This document shows, one piece after another, positions 14,119-20,850 of a stretch of 20,850 nt of DNA. The position numbers and the translations under genes are program-made. Positions within the stretch are counted from its first letter, which is position 1. Each line of letters starts with the position of its first letter. Source of the DNA: DATDPY01 sp964395765 (lineage in GTDB: Bacteria; Bacteroidota; Bacteroidia; Cytophagales; Cyclobacteriaceae); the NCBI GenBank assembly GCA_964395765.1, contig CAYNCU010000050.1:1-20850 (forward strand), in the 5' to 3' direction. The notes beneath the pieces were generated by a model. It saw only the letters and a program-made list of their open reading frames with translations, ran no database searches and was not told where the DNA came from.

Positions 14119-16707
14119 TTGACACGACAATTCAACACTATATTTATAACCCTGTTCTGCCTGCTTTTATTATGTTGTTCCCCGGAAAATAACGGATTCA
14201 TCGGCAGAATCTATAATAATACTACGGCCCACTATAATGCCTATTTTATTGCCAAAACCAAAATGGATGAAGTTGAGTCTTCCATAGAAAAAAACAACAA
14301 AAACAATTATAATAATATACTTAATATTTTTTCGCCGGTTGACTCCGCCACCATAAAAAGTGAAAAACCCCAGCTTGAAGACTGTATTAAAAAGGCTTCT
14401 ATTGCCATTCAGCGCCATCCGGATTCAAAATGGGTAGATGATTGTTTCATCCTTATTGGAAAAGCCCGGTATTACATGGGGGATTTCGTTAATGCCATAC
14501 AAACCTTCAAATATGTAAATACAAAGAGCAAGGACAATTATGCCAGGCATGTGGCGTTGATTAACCTCATGAGAACATTTATTGATCATAAGGAAGATAA
14601 CAACGCAACGGCGGTATCGGATTATCTGTCCAAAGAAAAGCTGAATTTTGAAAACCGTAAAAAACTCAGTTTAACAAGGGCTTATTATTACCAGGTTCAT
14701 CAGGATTATGATAACATGGTTAAATACCTGGTGGAAGCAGCTCCATACCTGAAAAAGAAGGATAATAAGGATCGAATTTTATTCATTATCGCGCAAATTT
14801 ATCAATTGAAAGGCTTTGACGCCGAGGCTTATAATTATTATATCCAATGTCTTCATAGTAATCCTTCCTTTGAACTTTCCTTTTATTCAAAGCTTTATAT
14901 GGCCGAAGTAACTCAATTGACGGAAAAACAGGACATAAAAAAGGTAAGGAAATATTTCAGGACATTACTGCATGATAAGAAAAACGCAGATTTTAAAGAC
15001 AAGATCTATTATGAAATGGGGAATTTTGAAAAGAAACAGGATAATATAGATCAAGCCATTAAGTATTATAAGCTTTCCATTCAGAATAACATTAATAACG
15101 CCCGTCAAAGAGGTTATTCTTATCTAAAATTAGGAGAAATATATTTTGATCAATATAAAAAGTACGAACTGGCAAAGGAATATTATGACAGTGTCGTGAA
15201 TGTTCTTCCCAAAGATGATAAACTTTATTCACAAGTTTCCGACAGGCAGGTGATACTTGCCGATTTTGTCACTCAAATAAATACCATCCACGATCAGGAT
15301 AGCCTCCTTGCCCTGTCAAATATGGATACGAGTGCTCTAAACAGGCTCATTGACCAGGTTATTGATGAACAAAACAAAAAAGCAGCGGAGGAAGAAAAGA
15401 AAAATTTAAGGGCAAAACAACAACAGAATACCCTGGCTCAAACCAATATCTACCAGGCATTTAATGATAAAACGCAGACCACAGGCAGCGCTTCGGGCTC
15501 TACCTGGTATTTTTATAACCTGAATGCTGTATCCATGGGTCAAAATGAATTCAAAAGGATCTGGGGTGACAGGAAACTGGAAGATCACTGGAGAAGATCA
15601 AATAAAGAAACCACTTCCCGGTTTAACGAGGAACAGGAAAATGTGACATCGAAATCCAATAAAGAGGAAGTTGCGGAAGATACCGGGTCAAAGTCGAATA
15701 ATACTAAAAAGTCGGAAATGATGGCTACCATACCTTTTTCGGCGGATGCAAAAAAAGCGGCCCTTGAAAAGGTTGAACAGGCTTATTATAACCTGGGTAA
15801 CATCTATAATTTCAAACTAGACGAAAAAAAGAATGCCACCCAGGCATTTGAAACTTTACTTTCGAGATTTCCTGATTCCCAGAACGAAGCCGAAGTAAGA
15901 TATCTTTTATATCTTATTTACGGTGACCTCAATCAACCTGGGATGAAACAGGCATACGCCGATACTTTACTGAACAAATATCCTAACAGCATATTTTCAA
16001 AGCTGGTCCGTAACCCGAACTACAGGGAAGAAAGTAATGTCGCGAGCGAGAAATTAAAAACATATTATAGCAAGGCCTTTCAACTTTATCAAATTGACAG
16101 CTTAAAGCAAGCGCTTGCCGTAATCAAAGAAGGAAATGCTAAATATCCGGACAACAGCTTTACCGACAATATGAACCTATTGCAAATATTAATTACAGGA
16201 AAGGAAGACGGGATCTATAAATACCAATATGAGCTGGAAAACTTCAAGAAAAAATTCCCCGACAGTGAATTATTAAATTATGTTGATACATTGCTCAACA
16301 CATCCCGCGAATTCCAACAGGAAGAAATGGAAAAGAAGGAAATCCATTACCTTCAATATTTTGATCAATTGCACTATTTTGTGATTATATATCCTTCCAG
16401 GGGGAATTTTGCCGATCAGCTCCCTGTGGCAATTGATGATTTCGATAAAACCAACTTCCCGGATAACCAGCTTAAAATAGGAAATCTTACTTTTGATGAT
16501 AGTAATTCCATGATGCTGGTGAATGAATTCCCCAACTCGGAAGCGGCTATCGATTACTATAAAAAATTTAACAATAAAGTATCCCTGATTAAGGATAATC
16601 CAACTCTGAAAATCTATAACTTTGTGATTTCTAAAGATAATTTTCAGATATTATATCAGACCAAAGGCCTGAAAGAATACCTGGAATTTTTCGAGAAAAA
16701 TTATTGA
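14119..16707 (+). CDS. sprE: SprE/PorW-like T9SS lipoprotein with TPR repeats
   Basis: An 862-residue lipoprotein of the SprE (Flavobacterium gliding) / PorW (Porphyromonas) family, needed for type IX secretion. The hydrophobic signal (about 8-18) ends in LLLLCCSPE, with C19 or C20 as the lipidated residue, placing it in the periplasm on a membrane. The family opening NNTTAHYNAYFIAKTKMDEV is present, followed by TPR-like helical repeats (about 60-370), the distinctive WYFYNLNAV at about 463 and WGDRKLEDHWRRSNK at about 483-497, then more TPR-like repeats and a C-terminal domain. The start is TTG at 14119: an in-frame TAG lies 12 bases upstream and no ATG precedes the signal peptide. It ends 1 base before the PBP gene, suggesting co-expression with peptidoglycan synthesis. 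No exact promoter pair is visible in the 110-base divergent region on this strand. Confidence 0.86.
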   Translation: MTRQFNTIFITLFCLLLLCCSPENNGFIGRIYNNTTAHYNAYFIAKTKMDEVESSIEKNNKNNYNNILNIFSPVDSATIKSEKPQLEDCIKKASIAIQRHPDSKWVDDCFILIGKARYYMGDFVNAIQTFKYVNTKSKDNYARHVALINLMRTFIDHKEDNNATAVSDYLSKEKLNFENRKKLSLTRAYYYQVHQDYDNMVKYLVEAAPYLKKKDNKDRILFIIAQIYQLKGFDAEAYNYYIQCLHSNPSFELSFYSKLYMAEVTQLTEKQDIKKVRKYFRTLLHDKKNADFKDKIYYEMGNFEKKQDNIDQAIKYYKLSIQNNINNARQRGYSYLKLGEIYFDQYKKYELAKEYYDSVVNVLPKDDKLYSQVSDRQVILADFVTQINTIHDQDSLLALSNMDTSALNRLIDQVIDEQNKKAAEEEKKNLRAKQQQNTLAQTNIYQAFNDKTQTTGSASGSTWYFYNLNAVSMGQNEFKRIWGDRKLEDHWRRSNKETTSRFNEEQENVTSKSNKEEVAEDTGSKSNNTKKSEMMATIPFSADAKKAALEKVEQAYYNLGNIYNFKLDEKKNATQAFETLLSRFPDSQNEAEVRYLLYLIYGDLNQPGMKQAYADTLLNKYPNSIFSKLVRNPNYREESNVASEKLKTYYSKAFQLYQIDSLKQALAVIKEGNAKYPDNSFTDNMNLLQILITGKEDGIYKYQYELENFKKKFPDSELLNYVDTLLNTSREFQQEEMEKKEIHYLQYFDQLHYFVIIYPSRGNFADQLPVAIDDFDKTNFPDNQLKIGNLTFDDSNSMMLVNEFPNSEAAIDYYKKFNNKVSLIKDNPTLKIYNFVISKDNFQILYQTKGLKEYLEFFEKNY

Positions 16708-16708
16708 A

Positions 16709-19012
16709 ATGAAGAAAAACAAACCTGATAAAATAAGGAATATTGTTCGTTGGCTCTGGGTATTATATTTTGTTGGATTAATTGTATTCATATCCTTTGT
16801 TTATTCAATCCGTGTAAATTTTCTTGGACTCTATGGAGGATTCCCGAGTTATAAAAGTCTTGAAAATCCAAAAAACGAACTTTCATCACTTCTGATTTCC
16901 TCTGATAATGTCCTTTTGGGCTCTTACTACCGCAAAAACAGGAGCCAGGTCTCCTTTGAAGAGCTTTCGCCGGAGCTTGTAAATACGCTGATCTGGACTG
17001 AAGATGCCAGGTTTTACAGCCATTCAGGCATTTCTCTACGCGATTTGCTTCGTGTATTTATTAAAACAATCATTCTCCGGGAAGCGGATTCGGGGGGAGG
17101 AAGTACCATTACCCAGCAACTGGCAAAAAATCTTTTCCGAACCAGGACTGATCTGAACGTGGGACGGCTGAATGACATTCCGGTCATCGGAATGGTCATT
17201 ATTAAAATAAAGGAAATGATTCTTGCGGTCGACCTGGAAAGAAACTTTACCAAAAATGAAATTCTGGCTATGTTTCTGAATACCATTGAATTTGGCAGTA
17301 ATACCTATGGAATAAAAGTCGCTGCTAATACTTTTTTTAATAAAGACCCTATTGCGCTTGATTATCCTGAGTCAGCGGTTATGGTAGCCATGGTGAATAA
17401 GCCCACCAAATACAATCCCCAGCGAAATCCAAAAGACGCCCTGGAAAAACGAAATCAGATCCTTGAAAAAATAACAAGGTATAATATTATCACCGCGCAA
17501 ACCTCTGATTCCCTTTGCGCGACTCCTATCAAGCTCGATTACCGTATGGATACCCATCTGGAAGGCCTGGCCACCTATTTCAGATCCTATATTCGGGATT
17601 TTCTGATGAGTTGGTGCAATGATAACGGATATGATCTTTTTGAAGACGGACTGAAAATTTATACGACCATTGACAGTCGGATGCAGGCGTACGCGGAACA
17701 GTGCCTGAATGTAAATATGGACACATTGCAACAGGAATTTAATCAACAATGGGGAAAGGACAATCCATGGGTTGATGACAATGGCCATGAGATAAAAGAT
17801 TACATAAACATGGTGGAAAAAAGGACAGATCACTACAAAGAACTGGTTGATAAATACGGGGCAAATTCCGACTCAGTGGATATTATTATGAATACCCCGG
17901 TTCCGATGACAATATTCTCATGGTCAGGTGACATAGATACCGTAATGAGCCCGATCGATTCAATTAGGTATTTTAAACGATTCCTGCAGGCCGGATTTAT
18001 GGCGATGGACCCACGGAACGGCCAAATCAAGGCATGGGTGGGAGGTATTAATTATAAATATTTCAAGTATGATCATGTAAAACAGTTTGCCCGGCAACCC
18101 GGATCCACTTTCAAACCTATTGTATATACGGCGGCTATCGCAAGCGGATATTCTCCTTGTTATGAGGTAGTTGATGCGCCGGTAACCTTTTCCATGCCGG
18201 GTCAGGATCCTCCCACCTGGACGCCGCCAAATGATGATGGCCATTATACCGGGAAGAAAATGACATTGCGGGAAGCAATGGCCAAATCGGTAAATTCAAT
18301 TACGGCCTATATTCTAAAAATGATCGGCGCCAAAAATGTAGTGGAATACGGGAAAAGATTGGGTATTGAATCAAAATTAGACCCTGTGCCTTCTCTTTGT
18401 CTCGGCACGAGCGATGTCTCCCTGTATGAAATGTGCGGGGCCTACAGCACTTTTGTCAATGAGGGAATATATATTAAGCCTTATTTCATAACAAGAATTG
18501 AGGATAAAAACGGAAAAATCATCCAGGAATTCCCTCCCCGGACACGAGAAGCCATTAATGAAGAGACCGCTTATGTAATGATCCATATGCTTCGGGGATC
18601 AGTTGAAATCCCCGGGGCAACTGCTTACCATATTCCTGATGATCTGAAAGAAAATAATGAAATCGGCGCAAAAACCGGAACAACCAATAATGCTTCAGAC
18701 GGCTGGTTTATCGGCGTTACTCATAACCTGGTAGCAGGCGCCTGGGTAGGCGGTGATGACCGAAGCATTCATTTTAAAAGCTGGGTAGTCGGCCAGGGAG
18801 CGCGAACAGCCATGCCGATATGGATCAGTTTTATGAAGGATATCTATAACGATCCCACCCTGGGATTTGAAAAAGGGCCGTTCAAACAACCTAAAAAGAA
18901 ACTTTCCATTGAAATTGATTGCAATAAATATAAAAATGAAACGCCAGGCACTATCGATTCTCTGGACACAAATGTGAAGCCCATCGATGTCAACGAAAAG
19001 GATATTTATTAA
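16709..19012 (+). CDS. Class A penicillin-binding protein (PBP1A type)
   Basis: A 767-residue bifunctional peptidoglycan synthase, anchored by one membrane helix (about 16-34) with both domains in the periplasm. The GT51 glycosyltransferase domain (about 60-240) has the catalytic E98 in WTEDARFYSHSGI and the motif GGGSTITQQLAKNLF. The transpeptidase domain carries all three active-site motifs: S466-T-F-K469, S527-V-N529 and K655-T-G, with GTTNNASDGWF after the last. There are family inserts between the domains (about 300-420), and the C-terminal tail is short and polar. It matches the PBP1A/PBP1C-like group common in Bacteroidota; I give no symbol because several paralogues usually exist. The ATG lies 1 base after the sprE-like stop, and uvrC starts 6 bases after its own stop. 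Confidence 0.95.
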   Translation: MKKNKPDKIRNIVRWLWVLYFVGLIVFISFVYSIRVNFLGLYGGFPSYKSLENPKNELSSLLISSDNVLLGSYYRKNRSQVSFEELSPELVNTLIWTEDARFYSHSGISLRDLLRVFIKTIILREADSGGGSTITQQLAKNLFRTRTDLNVGRLNDIPVIGMVIIKIKEMILAVDLERNFTKNEILAMFLNTIEFGSNTYGIKVAANTFFNKDPIALDYPESAVMVAMVNKPTKYNPQRNPKDALEKRNQILEKITRYNIITAQTSDSLCATPIKLDYRMDTHLEGLATYFRSYIRDFLMSWCNDNGYDLFEDGLKIYTTIDSRMQAYAEQCLNVNMDTLQQEFNQQWGKDNPWVDDNGHEIKDYINMVEKRTDHYKELVDKYGANSDSVDIIMNTPVPMTIFSWSGDIDTVMSPIDSIRYFKRFLQAGFMAMDPRNGQIKAWVGGINYKYFKYDHVKQFARQPGSTFKPIVYTAAIASGYSPCYEVVDAPVTFSMPGQDPPTWTPPNDDGHYTGKKMTLREAMAKSVNSITAYILKMIGAKNVVEYGKRLGIESKLDPVPSLCLGTSDVSLYEMCGAYSTFVNEGIYIKPYFITRIEDKNGKIIQEFPPRTREAINEETAYVMIHMLRGSVEIPGATAYHIPDDLKENNEIGAKTGTTNNASDGWFIGVTHNLVAGAWVGGDDRSIHFKSWVVGQGARTAMPIWISFMKDIYNDPTLGFEKGPFKQPKKKLSIEIDCNKYKNETPGTIDSLDTNVKPIDVNEKDIY

Positions 19013-19018
19013 TTCCTC

Positions 19019-20850
19019 ATGGATATTCTGCACTACCTCCCCGGTAATGTAAATAAATTACCCGACAAACCGGGCGTTTATAAGTTTTATTCAGAATCAG
19101 GAACACTTATTTATGTCGGCAAGGCTAAAAGTCTGAGAAAAAGGATATCCTCCTATTTTCACGGTACTTCAGGAAAGTCGGGTAAAACCAAACGGCTGGT
19201 CAAGGATATAAAAAAAATTGAAATTACCCTGGTCAACACCGAATTCGACGCATTCCTCCTTGAAAATTCCCTGATAAAAAAACATCAACCTAAGTATAAC
19301 ATTTTATTAAAGGATGATAAAACCTTCCCATTTGTCGTTGTTACCAACGAACGATTTCCCAGGATCATATCCACCCGAAAAGTTATCCCCGGTTCCGGGC
19401 ATTATTTTGGCCCTTACGCCAACGTAAAAGCCATGAAAAATGTCCTGGAATTGATACGGAACATTTATACAATCAGAACCTGTAATCTTAATCTCAGTCA
19501 GCAAAATATTAAACGTGGAAAATTCAAAGTCTGTTTGGAATATCACATCGGTAAATGCAAAGGCCCTTGCGAAGGGCTACAGAGTGAAGAAGATTATAAG
19601 AGTGATATCGAACAGGCGATCAATATTCTTAAAGGCAACCTAAAGCCAGTAAAGGAAAATTTCAAGGCTGCCATGGCAGGTTATGCAGAAAAAACTGAAT
19701 TTGAAAAGGCTGAAATTTACAGACAACGGCTCGTTTTACTTGAAAAATTCCAGGCTAAAACTGTGGTTGTGAGTGCAGGATTTATTAATACCGATGTTTT
19801 TTCCATTATTGGTGAAGAAAAATCATGCTTTATTAATTTCCTGAAAATCAGTAACGGTTCAATCATCCATTCACAAACAATAGAAGTAAAAAAGAAACTG
19901 GATGAAACGAATGAAGAGATTCTGGCCATTATTATTATTGAATTCAGGGATAAATACCGCAGTGATGCCAGCGAAATCCTGACCAACCTGGAAATAAATA
20001 ATGATCTTGGTGCGGAAATTATTGTTCCCAAAAAGGGAGATAAGAGAAAGCTGGTCGAGCTTTCCCTTAAAAATACGCTTTATTTTAAGAAGGAACGTTT
20101 TCAGCGAAAACAGGATTTGAATATAAAACCGAATCAAAATTTACTCCAGCTACAAAAAGATCTTCGGTTAAAAAACCTCCCGGTCCATATTGAATGCTTC
20201 GATAATTCGAATATACAGGGGACAAACCCCGTGGCATCCATGGTCTGCTTCGTGAACGGGCAACCTTCAAAAAAAGATTACAGGAAATTCAACATTAAAA
20301 CCGTCACGGGCCCCAATGATTTTGCCTCGATGGAGGAAATCATATATCGCCGATATAAAAGAGTTCTGGATGAAAACCTTAGTTTGCCCGAGTTAATCAT
20401 AATTGACGGGGGAAAAGGACAGTTAAGTTCTGCCGTTACCTCCTTAAAGAAACTGGATCTCTACGGAAAGATCCCGGTGGTAGGGATAGCTAAGAAGCTT
20501 GAGGAGTTATATTTTCCCGAAGATGAACTACCTCTTCATATCGATAAAAGATCCTCATCGTTAAAACTCATACAAAAAGTACGGGATGAGGCACATCGTT
20601 TTGCCATAACATTTCACAGGCAAAAACGAGATAAAAGCACAATGGAAAGCAGTCTGGATCACATAAAAGGGCTCGGAGAAAAAACCAGGATAAAATTATT
20701 GAAAAAATATAAAGCCATCAGTAATATGATGAATGCGCCGCGCGAGGAGCTCGAAATATTAATTGGTAAATCAAAAACAGAGATTCTAATCCGACACATA
20801 AAAAAGGAGGTCAACGACGTTGACCTCCTTCCAAAAAACCATAATAATTA
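19019..20850 (+). CDS. uvrC: Excinuclease ABC subunit C, stop just beyond window
   Basis: The nuclease subunit of nucleotide excision repair, which makes the 3' and 5' incisions after UvrA/UvrB recognise damage. The GIY-YIG nuclease domain starts at about residue 13 (LPDKPGVYKFYS, LIYVGKAKSLRKRI). A four-cysteine set (RTCN..., KVCLEYHIGKCKGPC) matches the reported Fe-S cluster site. A UVR domain (about 212-245, KTEFEKAEIYRQRL), the RNase H-like C-terminal nuclease (HIECFDNSNIQG, LIIIDGGKGQL) and a helix-hairpin-helix (HIKGLGEKTRIKLL) follow. 610 codons are visible, about the length of E. coli UvrC; the last two bases are TA, so a stop is probably completed by the next base. The ATG at 19019 lies 6 bases after the PBP stop. 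Its last codons overlap a strong inverted repeat. Confidence 0.96.
   Translation, partial: MDILHYLPGNVNKLPDKPGVYKFYSESGTLIYVGKAKSLRKRISSYFHGTSGKSGKTKRLVKDIKKIEITLVNTEFDAFLLENSLIKKHQPKYNILLKDDKTFPFVVVTNERFPRIISTRKVIPGSGHYFGPYANVKAMKNVLELIRNIYTIRTCNLNLSQQNIKRGKFKVCLEYHIGKCKGPCEGLQSEEDYKSDIEQAINILKGNLKPVKENFKAAMAGYAEKTEFEKAEIYRQRLVLLEKFQAKTVVVSAGFINTDVFSIIGEEKSCFINFLKISNGSIIHSQTIEVKKKLDETNEEILAIIIIEFRDKYRSDASEILTNLEINNDLGAEIIVPKKGDKRKLVELSLKNTLYFKKERFQRKQDLNIKPNQNLLQLQKDLRLKNLPVHIECFDNSNIQGTNPVASMVCFVNGQPSKKDYRKFNIKTVTGPNDFASMEEIIYRRYKRVLDENLSLPELIIIDGGKGQLSSAVTSLKKLDLYGKIPVVGIAKKLEELYFPEDELPLHIDKRSSSLKLIQKVRDEAHRFAITFHRQKRDKSTMESSLDHIKGLGEKTRIKLLKKYKAISNMMNAPREELEILIGKSKTEILIRHIKKEVNDVDLLPKNHNN
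20800..20830 (-). terminator. Intrinsic terminator for a convergent gene, inside the uvrC 3' end
   Basis: AAGGAGGTCAAC (20804-20815) pairs perfectly with GTTGACCTCCTT (20819-20830), a 12-bp stem with a 3-base loop. On the minus strand the stem is followed by a run of six T (complement of A at 20800-20805), the layout of an intrinsic terminator. On the plus strand it is followed by CCAAAAAACC, without a T-run. It therefore most likely ends transcription of a minus-strand gene entering from the right, not uvrC. The convergent gene is outside the window and is inferred. Confidence 0.72.

Noticed and set aside
1..20850. Mobile elements, CRISPR arrays, toxin-antitoxin pairs, defence genes, direct-repeat attachment sites
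   Set aside because: None seen: the tRNA has no flanking partial copy or integrase, there are no regular spaced repeats, and all sizeable genes are assigned to core functions.

Overview
The window is ordinary-looking chromosomal core sequence from a member of the Bacteroidota. The clues are two type IX secretion (T9SS) lipoproteins (PorE-like and SprE/PorW-like), a Bacteroidota-style split ATP synthase operon (BEFHAG without D and C), a long PurM of the Bacteroidota type, almost no Shine-Dalgarno sequences, and promoters of the form TTTG-N19-22-TAnnTTTG. No mobile element, CRISPR array, phage gene or integration scar was seen.

Layout. (1) 1-2600, plus strand: 3' end of scpB, an RluB-type pseudouridine synthase, and an exported protein with two thioredoxin folds. 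(2) 2641-2790: a hairpin that could terminate in both directions, and a minus-strand tRNA-Phe(GAA) with a near-perfect Bacteroidota promoter. (3) 2969-6777, plus: a small conserved Bacteroidota protein usually mislabelled 'ABC transporter ATPase', a PorE-like OmpA lipoprotein, and purM. (4) 6781-14008, minus: a probable operon running from 14008 leftwards: M23 peptidase, bactofilin, AtpZ-like protein, four-TM AtpI-like protein, atpB, atpE, atpF, atpH, atpA, atpG. An 82-codon gene follows atpG and appears to have its own promoter. (5) 14119-20850, plus: sprE/porW-like lipoprotein, class A PBP and uvrC, packed 1 and 6 bases apart. The uvrC frame is open to the last base, and a hairpin at its 3' end looks like a terminator for a convergent gene outside the window.

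How the genes work together. The minus-strand operon joins cell-wall shaping genes (LytM-type peptidase and bactofilin, a known functional pairing) to the membrane Fo sector and part of F1 of ATP synthase; the beta and epsilon subunits must be encoded elsewhere. The facing operon starts with a T9SS lipoprotein followed by a peptidoglycan synthase, so the 110-bp divergent region at 14009-14118 separates two envelope-related transcription units, both of which start with TTG codons.

No wholly new multi-gene system is evident. The observations most worth following are the stem-loop between atpE and atpF, the 82-codon gene with its own promoter, the unclear start of the AtpZ-like gene inside the bactofilin gene, the small protein beside porE, and the terminator embedded in uvrC.
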